From positions 806,001 through 870,000 of the forward strand of contig NZ_SOBE01000001.1 of the NCBI RefSeq assembly GCF_004364285.1: a DNA stretch of 64,000 nucleotides, in the 5' to 3' direction. Numbering within the stretch: the stretch's first letter is position 1; each line of letters starts with the position of its first letter. This document shows positions 25,997 through 33,590 of the stretch, piece after piece. The position numbers and the translations under genes are program-made. The notes below the pieces were generated by a model. It ran no database searches. It had not been told where the DNA came from and saw nothing but the letters and a program-made list of their open reading frames with translations. The stretch is from Frigoribacterium sp. PhB116 (GTDB taxonomy: Bacteria; Actinomycetota; Actinomycetes; Actinomycetales; Microbacteriaceae).

Positions 25997-26355
25997 GCGC
26001 CGGCTCCCCGCACGTGCGAGATCTCGTCGTCGGCCGGGGTGCGGCCGAGGACGACGCCGACGACGTCGATGCGCACCCGCCTGCCCGTGCCGGGGTGCGC
26101 CTCGAGCCACGCCCCGGCCAGGCGCCTCAGCCGGGCCAGCTTCACGGGCGTCACCGCCTCGAGAGGATGGCCCCAGCCGATGCCGCGCCGCGTCTTCACC
26201 TCCACGACCACGACCTCGTCGCCGTCGAGCGCGACGACGTCGATCTCGCCCTCGCGGCACCGCCAGTTCAGCTCGACCACCTTCAGCCCGTGGTCCTCGA
26301 GCCACCGGGCCGCGAGCACCTCGCCGTGCCGGCCCGTCTCGTCCTTCTTCGCCAT
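25993..26355 (-). CDS. YraN family (UPF0102) nuclease-like protein
   Basis: 120 residues. GRHGEVLAARWLEDHG, NWRCREGEIDVVALDGDEVV and VEVKTRRGIG show the restriction-nuclease-like fold with E-x-D...E-V-K. The ATG at 26355 was preferred over 26370 because AGGAGG lies five bases upstream. The standard partner of comM-dprA. Confidence 0.93.
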   Translation of the reverse strand: MAKKDETGRHGEVLAARWLEDHGLKVVELNWRCREGEIDVVALDGDEVVVVEVKTRRGIGWGHPLEAVTPVKLARLRRLAGAWLEAHPGTGRRVRIDVVGVVLGRTPADDEISHVRGAGA

Positions 26356-26414
26356 CTCGACCTCCTGCACGGACTGTGCCGGAGGCGGGGTCGAGGTCGC
26401 TGCTCCGGGACAGA

Positions 26415-26438
26415 GTGCTGGGGACGGGTCCCCAGCAC
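26415..26438 (-). terminator. Terminator after DUF2469
   Basis: Perfect 11-base arms GTGCTGGGGAC / GTCCCCAGCAC around GG, between the DUF2469 stop and yraN. Confidence 0.6.
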
Positions 26439-26460
26439 CGATCAGCTGGGGAGGGACGAG

Positions 26461-26784
26461 CTACTCGTCGAGTGCGAGTTCCTTGGGCAGCTCGAGGTCG
26501 CGCGCCGTCAGCTCCTCGACGTTCACGTCCTTGAACGTGAGCACGCGGACCGACTTCACGAAGCGGTCGGAGCGGTAGACGTCCCACACCCAGACGTCGG
26601 TCATCGTCAGCTCGAAGTAGAAGTCGTGCTCGGTGTCGCGGCGCACGAGATCGACCTCGTTGGCCAGGTAGAAGCGCCGCTCCGTCTCGACGACGTAGCG
26701 GAACTGCGACACCACGTCCCGGTACTCGCGGTACAACGCGAGCTCGACCTCACGGTCGTAGTCTTCGAACTCGTCCTCGTCCAT
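26461..26784 (-). CDS. DUF2469 conserved actinobacterial protein
   Basis: 107 residues, acidic. The sequence from DEFEDYDREVELALYREYRD through VVETERRFYLANEVDLVRR to YFELTMTDVWVWDVYR is nearly invariant in actinobacteria between rnhB and yraN. Function unknown. Confidence 0.93.
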   Translation of the reverse strand: MDEDEFEDYDREVELALYREYRDVVSQFRYVVETERRFYLANEVDLVRRDTEHDFYFELTMTDVWVWDVYRSDRFVKSVRVLTFKDVNVEELTARDLELPKELALDE

Positions 26785-26799
26785 CGAGAAGCCATCCTA
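26785..26799 (-). promoter_or_regulatory. DUF2469 near-leaderless promoter (-10 TAGGAT)
   Basis: TAGGAT on the minus strand (26799-26794) lies 9 bases before the ATG with no ribosome-binding site between, so DUF2469 probably starts its own short- or no-leader transcript. Confidence 0.45.
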
Positions 26800-26801
26800 C
26801 G

Positions 26802-26845
26802 CGGCTGCGGACGGGCAGCACGCCGTGGACTCGTCACCGCAGCCG
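26802..26845 (-). terminator. Possible terminator after rnhB
   Basis: CGGCTGCGG (26802-26810) and CCGCAGCCG (26837-26845) are perfect 9-base arms, but the loop is 26 bases and there is no T-run. Confidence 0.3.
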
Positions 26846-26853
26846 GTCGAGTC

Positions 26854-27489
26854 TCAGTGCAGCCAGGTGAGGCGGTGCAGGGGCGACGGCCCGAGCTCGC
26901 CGAGGGCCGCGTAGTGGGCCCCCGAGCCGTAGCCCTTGTTGCCTGCCCAGCCGTAGCCGGGATGAACCTCGTCGGCCTCGATCATCATGCGGTCGCGGTG
27001 GACCTTGGCGATGACGGAGGCGGCGGCGACGGAGGCGCAGTCACGGTCGGCCTTGACCCGGGTCGTGATGCGGGGCACCGTCGTCAGCGCCGGGGACAGG
27101 TAGTCGTGGTTCCCGTCGAGGACGACGACCGAGCTCATGATGCCCACCCCCGCCTCGTGCAGGGCGGTCAGGGCACGCCGACCGGCGAGGCCGAGGGCGG
27201 CCACGATGCCGATCCGGTCGACCTCGTGCGCCTCGGCCAGTCCGACCGCGTGCGCCTGCACCCAGCTGGTGGCGACGGGGTAGAGCGCCTCGCGGCGCTT
27301 CTCGCTGAGCAGCTTGCTGTCGCGCAGGCCGAGGGGCATCTCGCCGCACTCGGCGTGGACGGCGCTGAGGCCGACGGCTACGGGGCCCGCGATGGCGCCG
27401 CGGCCGACCTCGTCGCAGCCGATCACCCAGGTGGCGCCACGGGCGTGCAGCTCGCGCTCGACGTCGAGGGTGGGATCGACGACGGCCAT
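26854..27489 (-). CDS. rnhB: Ribonuclease HII
   Basis: 211 residues. RNase HII removes ribonucleotides and RNA primers from DNA. The DE-D-D centre is visible in WVIGCDEVGRGAIAGPV, LLSEKRREAL and KADRDCASVAAASVIAKV; NKGYGSGAHYAAL is the C-terminal signature. ATG 27489 overlaps the lepB stop (ATGA). Confidence 0.96.
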   Translation of the reverse strand: MAVVDPTLDVERELHARGATWVIGCDEVGRGAIAGPVAVGLSAVHAECGEMPLGLRDSKLLSEKRREALYPVATSWVQAHAVGLAEAHEVDRIGIVAALGLAGRRALTALHEAGVGIMSSVVVLDGNHDYLSPALTTVPRITTRVKADRDCASVAAASVIAKVHRDRMMIEADEVHPGYGWAGNKGYGSGAHYAALGELGPSPLHRLTWLH

Positions 27490-28241
27490 CACTCGCCGTC
27501 GCGCTCGGTGCCGCGGAAGACGTCGGGGTAGTCGCCGAGCCACGTCCACCGCGTGGACGGCCAGCTGATCACGAACGCCCGGCCCACGACGTCGGACATC
27601 GGCACGAAGCCCTGGCTCGGCGTCTCGCGGTTGTACCGGGAGTCTTTCGAGTTGTAGCGGTTGTCGCCCATCACCCAGAGGGACCCCTCGGGCACCGTGA
27701 CGGAGAAGTCGTCGCCGGACACGCGCGTCTCGCCGGGGGGGAACTTGACGTAGGGCTCCACGACGGGGACGCCGTTGACCGACAGCTGGCCGTAGTCGTT
27801 GCAGCACTCGACGGTGTCGCCCGGCAGCCCGATGACCCGCTTGATCAGGTGGTCGTTGCTGTCCTGTGCGCCGAGGCCCACCTGGGTGAGGAACCACGAG
27901 AGACCGTCGGAGACGGGACCGCCCGACGCGGGCGCGACGGGGGCCGTGCCCTCGAGCCAGCCGCCGGGATCGGTGAAGACCACGATGTCGCCGCGCTTCA
28001 CGTCGACGAGGTCGGGGACGAGCTCGTTGACGATGATGCGGTCGTTGATCTGCAGCGTGTCCTCCATCGACCCGCTGGGGATGTAGAACGACCGGATCAG
28101 GAACGTCTTGATCAGGAACGAGATGAGGAGCGCGGCGAGGAAGATGACCACCACGTCGCGCAGGAACGTGCCGACGCCGCGCTTGCGGTCGTCGTCACGA
28201 CGGGGGCGGCGCAGACGGCGCCGCAGGGATGCATTCGACAA
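27489..28241 (-). CDS. lepB: Signal peptidase I
   Basis: A 250-residue membrane enzyme that cleaves signal peptides outside the membrane. A basic cytoplasmic head is followed by one membrane helix (about 28-48), catalytic Ser58 in YIPSGSMEDTL and Lys134 in HLIKRVIGLPGD; GDNRYNSKDSR is the C-terminal box. The assigned start is TTG at 28241; no ATG or GTG lies between it and the membrane helix. Confidence 0.95.
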   Translation of the reverse strand: MSNASLRRRLRRPRRDDDRKRGVGTFLRDVVVIFLAALLISFLIKTFLIRSFYIPSGSMEDTLQINDRIIVNELVPDLVDVKRGDIVVFTDPGGWLEGTAPVAPASGGPVSDGLSWFLTQVGLGAQDSNDHLIKRVIGLPGDTVECCNDYGQLSVNGVPVVEPYVKFPPGETRVSGDDFSVTVPEGSLWVMGDNRYNSKDSRYNRETPSQGFVPMSDVVGRAFVISWPSTRWTWLGDYPDVFRGTERDGE

Positions 28242-28250
28242 TTTAACCGC

Positions 28251-28287
28251 CCGAGCTCCCCGCCATCGTACAGGGCGGGGAGCTCGG
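28251..28287 (-). terminator. Terminator after rplS, overlapping the lepB promoter
   Basis: Perfect 14-base arms CCGAGCTCCCCGCC and its complement with a 9-base loop, 20 bases past the rplS stop. The loop contains TACGAT on the minus strand, the only -10-like sequence before lepB. Confidence 0.8.
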
Positions 28288-28306
28288 AGAAGATCGTGCG
28301 ACGGGG

Positions 28307-28654
28307 TCAGTTGTCGCGCTTCTCCTTGATCTTGGCCTTCTTGCCGCGGAGCTCGCGGAGGTAGTACAGCTTGGCGCGACGGACGGCACCACGGCTGACG
28401 ACCTCGATGTGGTCGATGACCGGCGAGTGGACCGGGAAGGTGCGCTCGACGCCGACCTGGAAGCTGACCTTGCGGACCGTGAAGGTCTCGCGGATGCCCT
28501 CGTTCTGCTTGCCGATGACGACGCCCTGGAAGACCTGGACGCGCGAGCGCGTGCCCTCGATGATGTTCACGTGCACCTTGACGGTGTCGCCGGCGCGGAA
28601 GTCGGGGACGTCCGAGCGGAGGTTGGCGGAGTCAACCGCGTCGAGGATGTGCAT
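28307..28654 (-). CDS. rplS: 50S ribosomal protein L19
   Basis: 115 residues, standard length. [47 protein letters not shown] and [12 protein letters not shown] identify L19. The ATG at 28654 was chosen by homology; the frame is open upstream without similarity. Confidence 0.97.
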   Translation of the reverse strand: MHILDAVDSANLRSDVPDFRAGDTVKVHVNIIEGTRSRVQVFQGVVIGKQNEGIRETFTVRKVSFQVGVERTFPVHSPVIDHIEVVSRGAVRRAKLYYLRELRGKKAKIKEKRDN

Positions 28655-28884
28655 AGTCGTTCGCTCTCTGCAGCCGCCACAGGTCGACTGCCGTTCGTGG
28701 TGGGTTGCCCACCATCTGGTGATGAAGAAGACGTGCTCTGGAGAGGCAGACTCCCCTGAGGCAGAGTCGTGCCCAGGCACAAGCGTCAATCATGCCACAG
28801 CCGCGCACCCCGTCGCCACCGCGACGGCCGGACCGGCGGGCCGGCAGAGCGACCGGCGGCGGGACCGGGCGATCGGACCGGGCG

Positions 28885-29454
28885 CTACTCCCGCGGCGAG
28901 ATGCGGATGACACGGGCGGGGTCGCCCGCGGCGACTCCCCCGGCGCGGGCGTCGACCCTGGCAGCCGTGGCGACCCTGTCGAGATCGGCCAGCGACGCTG
29001 CCACCCGACGCCGCGCCTCCGCCAGGAACTGCCACACGGCCGCCGCGAGCAGGCCGAGGCCCCCGGCGACGGTCACGACGGCCGACAGCCCGAACAGCGC
29101 GCTCGAGAGGTCGAGGTCGCCGCCGGGCACCACACGGGTGAAGGCCGACGACGCCGAGGAGGCGGCCGAGCCGTCGACGAGGAAGAAGCCGAGGGCGAGC
29201 TGGGCCGCCCACGTGAGGGCGAGCAGGCCGGCGTCGATCCACGAGACCGCCCGGTCGTGGCGGACACTGCGACGGGCGGTGACGACGCCGGCGGCCATCG
29301 CCTGCCCGACGAAGAGCAGGGGCACCAGCACGAGCTGGCCGAGCACCTGCAGCCCCAGGGGGACGCCGAAGAAAGCGCGCCCGAAGAGCACCCAGAGGGG
29401 CAGCACGAAGACGGCAGGCCAGAGGAGGCGGTACAGGACTCGACGGATCGCCAT
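28885..29454 (-). CDS. Integral membrane protein, unknown function
   Basis: 189 residues with about four hydrophobic segments (near 9-28, 34-54, 73-92, 118-140) and a polar C-terminal tail ending RVIRISPRE. I do not recognise the family; similar short membrane proteins, sometimes labelled MFS permease, occur in Microbacteriaceae. It lies between rplS and trmD on the same strand, separated from trmD by the repeat-bearing spacer. Confidence 0.7.
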   Translation of the reverse strand: MAIRRVLYRLLWPAVFVLPLWVLFGRAFFGVPLGLQVLGQLVLVPLLFVGQAMAAGVVTARRSVRHDRAVSWIDAGLLALTWAAQLALGFFLVDGSAASSASSAFTRVVPGGDLDLSSALFGLSAVVTVAGGLGLLAAAVWQFLAEARRRVAASLADLDRVATAARVDARAGGVAAGDPARVIRISPRE

Positions 29455-30042
29455 GCCTCGAGGGTACGGGCGGCCGGCGGAGAACTGGCTGCGAAGGGCG
29501 GCTCCACGTGCGCGCCGTGCGCTGCGCCTGGACCTCGCACCTCGCCTGCCCTGCTGCGCCGGATCACCGCGCCGCGCCCCGCCTGCCGGCGCTGCCCCTC
29601 CCGTCTGCAGAGCGAGAGAGATCCAGGCCAGCTCGACCGCGCCTCCTGGGCTCGATGGTCACGGCGCGCCCGAGCGCTCTCGGATCCGAAAGTGATCCAG
29701 TGGCGGGCACGGGAGGCGCGGACCGAACACCGCTGGACACCGCAGAACCCGACAGAACGGGCCCGAAACGCCCTCTGCTACCCGGATATCCATGTATTGC
29801 AGGCCAGCCGGTCGGCATTTGCGGACGGACGGACCGGGCTCGCATCACGGAGCGAGAGAGATCGGCTGACGGGCTGGGACGGGACGGGGCTGGGGGCTCG
29901 GAGCTCGGTGCTCGGAACTCGGAGCTCGGAGCTCGGTGCTCGGTGCTCGGAACTCGGTGCTCGGTGCTCGGTGCTCGGTGCTCGGTGCCGGATCACTCTC
30001 ACATCCGAGAGCAGCAGCACCCGCAGCAGCAGGAGGTGGGGC
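29455..30042. other. 588-bp non-coding spacer with a heptamer repeat array
   Basis: No convincing gene. It includes the 13-unit heptamer array (29896-29986), a twice-occurring GAGCGAGAGAGATC (around 29610 and 29854), an unusually AT-rich patch (29780-29830) and probably the promoter of the membrane-protein gene ending at 28885. Open frames across it arise only from base composition. Confidence 0.6.
29896..29986. repeat. Tandem array of 13 heptamers, consensus [G/A]CTCGG[T/A]
   Basis: Thirteen contiguous 7-base units, all GCTCGGT, GCTCGGA, ACTCGGA or ACTCGGT, fill 91 bp exactly. Only the first and last base vary; the last four units are identical. The period of seven is not a codon multiple, fitting a non-coding slippage array 57 bp past the trmD stop. 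Confidence 0.95.
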
Positions 30043-30735
30043 TCAGCCGAGCAGGTCGGGCCGGACGCGCCGCGTGCGCTCGAGCTGCTGCTCGCGGCGC
30101 CACGAGGCGATCGCTCCGTGGTTGCCGCCCATGAGCACCGGGGGCACGTCGAGCCCGCGCCACGAGGCGGGCTTCGTGTAGCTGGGGTACTCGAGCAGGC
30201 CGCCCTCGTGGCTCTCCTCCGTGAGGCTCTCGGGGTTGCCGACGACTCCGGGGACGAGACGGCCGACGGCCTCGATCATCGCGGTCACGGCCACTTCTCC
30301 CCCGTTGAGGACGTAGTCCCCGAGGCTGATCTCACGCACGGTCGCCCGACTCGCCGCGTGCTCGACGACCCTCTGGTCGATGCCCTCGTAGCGCCCGCAG
30401 GTGAAGACGAGGTGCGGCACGGCGGCGAGCTCGCGCGCCAGCGCCTGGGTGAAGGGCGTGCCCGCCGGCGACGGGACGATGACCGTCGTCGTCGCCGGGT
30501 CGGCGTCGTCGCCGAGCACGAGGTCGAGCGCCTCGCCCCACGGCTCGGGCTTCATCACCATGCCGGCGCCGCCGCCGTACGGGGTGTCGTCGACGGTGCG
30601 GTGCCGGTCGTGGGTGAAGTCGCGGAGGTCGTGCACCGCGACGTCGAGGAGGCCCTGCTGCCGGGCCTTGCCGAGGAGCGAGATGTCGAGCACGGAGAAG
30701 AACTCCGGGAAGATCGACACGATGTCGATGCGCAC
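30043..30735 (-). CDS. trmD: tRNA (guanine-N1)-methyltransferase
   Basis: 230 residues. TrmD methylates G37 of tRNA. The trefoil-knot SPOUT motifs are intact: [48 protein letters not shown] and [18 protein letters not shown] 30735 is the homology-based start, 11 bases after rimM. Last gene of the rpsP operon. Confidence 0.96.
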   Translation of the reverse strand: MRIDIVSIFPEFFSVLDISLLGKARQQGLLDVAVHDLRDFTHDRHRTVDDTPYGGGAGMVMKPEPWGEALDLVLGDDADPATTTVIVPSPAGTPFTQALARELAAVPHLVFTCGRYEGIDQRVVEHAASRATVREISLGDYVLNGGEVAVTAMIEAVGRLVPGVVGNPESLTEESHEGGLLEYPSYTKPASWRGLDVPPVLMGGNHGAIASWRREQQLERTRRVRPDLLG

Positions 30736-30745
30736 CGCGCCGCCG

Positions 30746-31456
30746 TCAGTTCTCGTCGGCGGGACGCGCTGCGTCGTCGGCCTCGCTCGACGCCGGCTCG
30801 GCCTCGGCCTCGGCCTCGGTGCCACCGTCAGTCGTGCCACCGTCGGCCGTGTCGGCCTCAGTCGTGCCACCGTCGGCCGTGTCGGCCTCGGCCGTGTCGG
30901 CGTCGGCCGTGTCGTCTGCGAGCTCCTCGAAGAGCCCGGGAGGCGGCGTCACGGTGACGACGCCCGCCTCGATGTCGACCGAGGGCACGAGTGCATTGAC
31001 GAAGGGCACGAGGACCTCGCCGTGCTCCGTCTCGACGGCCAGCAGATCCTGTGCGGGCAGGTGGTCGACGCGGGCCACCGTGCCGACGACGACGCCGTCG
31101 CGCTCGACCCGGAGGCCGACCAGCTGGTGGTGGTACCAGGCGTCGTCCTCGTCGGGGAGCTCGTCGAGATCTTGGTCGACCCAGAGGATGGCCTTGACGA
31201 GGGACTCGGCCGCGGTGCGGTCGTCGACGCCCTCGAAGAAGCCCACGGGGTGGCCGTTGTACCACCGGAGCTCGCCCAGGGTCAAGGTCTTGCCGCTCCA
31301 CTCGCTGGTCTCGGGGACCTGCAGGGTGAACGACGCGCCGGGCGTGAAGCGCTGCTCGGGGGTGTCGGTGAACAGCTCGAGCTTGAGCGCGCCCTTCAGG
31401 CCGTGGGCCTTGGTGAGCCGCCCCACGCGGAGCTGGGTCTTGTCAGTGGGAGCCAC
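30746..31456 (-). CDS. rimM: 16S rRNA processing protein RimM with repetitive acidic tail
   Basis: 236 residues; usual RimM is about 170. [20 protein letters not shown] opens the RimM domain and a PRC-barrel ([32 protein letters not shown]) follows, ending near 175. The last 60 residues are Ala/Asp/Thr/Gly/Glu repeats ([10 protein letters not shown] twice). RimM binds S19 during 30S maturation. GTG start three bases after khpA. Confidence 0.94.
   Translation of the reverse strand: MAPTDKTQLRVGRLTKAHGLKGALKLELFTDTPEQRFTPGASFTLQVPETSEWSGKTLTLGELRWYNGHPVGFFEGVDDRTAAESLVKAILWVDQDLDELPDEDDAWYHHQLVGLRVERDGVVVGTVARVDHLPAQDLLAVETEHGEVLVPFVNALVPSVDIEAGVVTVTPPPGLFEELADDTADADTAEADTADGGTTEADTADGGTTDGGTEAEAEAEPASSEADDAARPADEN
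30831..30890. repeat. 30-bp tandem repeat inside rimM
   Basis: Two adjacent 30-bp units (30831-30860, 30861-30890) are identical at 29 of 30 positions and are flanked by partial copies. They encode the ten-residue unit of the RimM acidic tail. Confidence 0.9.
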
Positions 31457-31459
31457 GGC

Positions 31460-31696
31460 TCAGGAATCGCTGTCGACGACGTCGACCCGGACGCGCTTGC
31501 CGTCGGCGATCGCCGTCACGAGCGTGCGGAGGGCCTTGGCGGTCCGGCCGGAACGGCCGATCACACGCCCGAGGTCGTCGGGGTGGACGTGCACCTCGAG
31601 CACGTCGCCGCGGGGCGACGACGACTCGACGACCTGCACCTCGTCCGGGTGATCGACGATCCCCCGGACGAGGTGTTCGAGTGCAGGTGCGAGCAC
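31460..31696 (-). CDS. khpA: KH-domain RNA-binding protein KhpA
   Basis: 78 residues. A single KH domain with VHPDDLGRVIGRSGRTAKAL, carrying the GxxG-type loop (GRSG). Always between rpsP and rimM in Gram-positives. Binds RNA; linked to cell-envelope control in Firmicutes. GTG start, three bases after rpsP. Confidence 0.94.
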   Translation of the reverse strand: MLAPALEHLVRGIVDHPDEVQVVESSSPRGDVLEVHVHPDDLGRVIGRSGRTAKALRTLVTAIADGKRVRVDVVDSDS

Positions 31697-31699
31697 TGA

Positions 31700-32122
31700 C
31701 TACGCCTCGGTGGTCTCGGCGTCGTCAGCAGCCTCGGCCGGGGCCTCGGCGGGCTCGGCCTTGGCGGGCTTCTCCGACTTGGGGACGAGCACGGGCTTCT
31801 TCTTCTCGTCGGCGACGAAGGACTCCTTCGGAGCCTTGGTCTTGACGGTGCTGACGGCGTCGGCGTCGCCCTTGAAGCGGCCCCAGTCGCCCGTGAGCTT
31901 GAGGATGGCGGCGACCTGCTCGGAGGGCTGGGCGCCCACGCCGAGCCAGTACTGCGCACGCTCGGAGTCGACCTCGATGAACGAGGGCTCCTCGGTGGGG
32001 TGGTACTTGCCGATCTCCTCGATGACGCGACCGTCGCGCTTGGTGCGCGAGTCGGCGACGACGATGCGGTAGTACGGAGCACGGATCTTGCCCATGCGCT
32101 TGAGACGGATCTTGACAGCCAC
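31700..32122 (-). CDS. rpsP: 30S ribosomal protein S16
   Basis: 140 residues: S16 core ([52 protein letters not shown]) plus a charged tail rich in Lys, Ala and Glu. AGGAG lies before the ATG. First gene of rpsP-khpA-rimM-trmD. Confidence 0.97.
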   Translation of the reverse strand: MAVKIRLKRMGKIRAPYYRIVVADSRTKRDGRVIEEIGKYHPTEEPSFIEVDSERAQYWLGVGAQPSEQVAAILKLTGDWGRFKGDADAVSTVKTKAPKESFVADEKKKPVLVPKSEKPAKAEPAEAPAEAADDAETTEA

Positions 32123-32374
32123 AATTCTCCTGTGTGATGTGATGTGGGCGAGTTGCTAGCCGTGAGCGTGGGGGCACACTCGGCTCGAAAGCTCTATGAG
32201 GTCTTGCGGTCACCTGATTAGAGGGTCGGACGACCGAAGACTCGACCCACCATTGTTGCAGACCGGACTGCCGATCTGCCAATCCCTCGAGATCGTGTCG
32301 GCGGACCCCGATCACGTGCGGCTGCCAGGATGGTGCAGCCGAGGACCCGCACCCCCGGCGAGAGAGCAGGCACC
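32123..32374. promoter_or_regulatory. Divergent promoter region of rpsP operon and ybdK
   Basis: 252 bp without genes, less GC-rich than the surroundings. Minus-strand candidates for the rpsP -10 include TCTAAT and CATAGA around 32190-32222; CAGGAT at about 32328 may serve ybdK. No decisive -35 boxes. Confidence 0.35.
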
Positions 32375-33520
32375 ATGCGCATCGACTTCACGAGCTCCGA
32401 GCCGTCGACCCTCGGCGTCGAGTGGGAGCTGGCCCTCGTCGACCAGGGCAGCGGCGAGCTCGCGCCGTACGCCCCGGCCGTGCTGGCCGACCTCGCCCAC
32501 CTCAACGACGACGGGCCCGAGCGCCTCACGGGAGAGCTGCTCACCAACACCGTCGAGGTCGTGACGGGCGTGCACCGCCGGGTCTCCGACGCCGTCGACG
32601 ACCTCCGCTCGACCATCGACCACGTCCAGGCGAGCGCCGACCTGCTGGGCGCCGACCTGATGTGCGCGGGCACGCATCCGTTCAGCCGGTACGCCGACCA
32701 GGACGTCACCCCCGACAAGGAGCGGTACGCGACGCTCATCGACCGGACCCGGTGGTGGGGCCGCCAGATGATGATCTGGGGCGTCCACGTGCACGTCGGC
32801 ATCGACTCCCGCGACAAGGTGCTGCCGATCCTCAACGGCCTGCTCACGTGGCTGCCCCACTTCCAGGCGCTCACGGCGTCGAGCCCGTTCTGGGTGGGCG
32901 AGGAGACGGGCTACGCCTCGAACCGCGCCCTCATGTTCCAGCAGCTGCCCACCGCCGGCCTCCCCCCGCAGTTCGGCGCCTGGGCGAACTACGAGGAGAT
33001 GGTCGCCGACATGACCCACACCGGCGTCATCGACGACCACAGCGAGCTGCGCTGGGACATCCGTCCGTCGCCGAAGTGGGGCACCCTCGAGACGCGCGTC
33101 TTCGACGGCATCTCCACCTTCGAGGAGGTCGGCGCCATGGCGGCGCTGGTGCAGTGCCTCGTCGACGACATGTCCGCGAAGCTCGACGAGGGACACGAAC
33201 CCGCCCAGATGCAGCCGTGGTTCGTCCGCGAGAACAAGTGGCGGGCAGCCCGCTACGGGATGGACGCCATCGTCATCCTCGACGCTGCCGGCGACGAGCG
33301 CCTGGTGACCGACGACCTCCGCGACCTGCTCGTCGACCTCGAGCCCGTCGCCGACCGCCTCGGCTGCCTCGACCAGCTCCGCGGGGTGGACACGATCATC
33401 GAGCGCGGCGCGAGCTACCAGCGCCAGCTCACCGTCTCCGCACAGCACGGGGGCGACCTGCGACCCGTCGTCTCGTCGCTCGTGCGCGAGCTCCGCGAGG
33501 GGATCGCGCCCGCCTCGTGA
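32375..33520 (+). CDS. ybdK: Glutamate-cysteine ligase type 2 family (YbdK) carboxylate-amine ligase
   Basis: 381 residues. LGVEWELALVDQGSGEL, THPFSRYADQDVTPDKERY, MIWGVHVHVGIDSRDKVL and RVFDGISTFEEV mark the YbdK/GCS2 family, which shows weak gamma-glutamylcysteine ligase activity in E. coli. Actinobacteria use mycothiol, so the physiological product is uncertain. ATG 32375 has a GAGCAGG-type site; the upstream open frame has no similarity. Confidence 0.92.
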   Translation: MRIDFTSSEPSTLGVEWELALVDQGSGELAPYAPAVLADLAHLNDDGPERLTGELLTNTVEVVTGVHRRVSDAVDDLRSTIDHVQASADLLGADLMCAGTHPFSRYADQDVTPDKERYATLIDRTRWWGRQMMIWGVHVHVGIDSRDKVLPILNGLLTWLPHFQALTASSPFWVGEETGYASNRALMFQQLPTAGLPPQFGAWANYEEMVADMTHTGVIDDHSELRWDIRPSPKWGTLETRVFDGISTFEEVGAMAALVQCLVDDMSAKLDEGHEPAQMQPWFVRENKWRAARYGMDAIVILDAAGDERLVTDDLRDLLVDLEPVADRLGCLDQLRGVDTIIERGASYQRQLTVSAQHGGDLRPVVSSLVRELREGIAPAS

Positions 33521-33526
33521 GCGAGA

Positions 33527-33556
33527 GGAGGCGCGGGTCGGCCGACCCGCGCCTCC
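33527..33556. terminator. Bidirectional terminator between ybdK and ffh
   Basis: A perfect 30-base palindrome with arms GGAGGCGCGGGTCGG and its complement, in the 70-bp gap between two convergent genes. The outer half of each arm is the recurrent GGAGGCGCG element. Confidence 0.85.
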
Positions 33557-33590
33557 TGCGCTCTCGAGGGCCTGCGCCCCTGACAGGCCG

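Noticed and set aside
29896-29986. CRISPR array
   Set aside because: Contiguous 7-bp units without spacers; no cas genes in the window.
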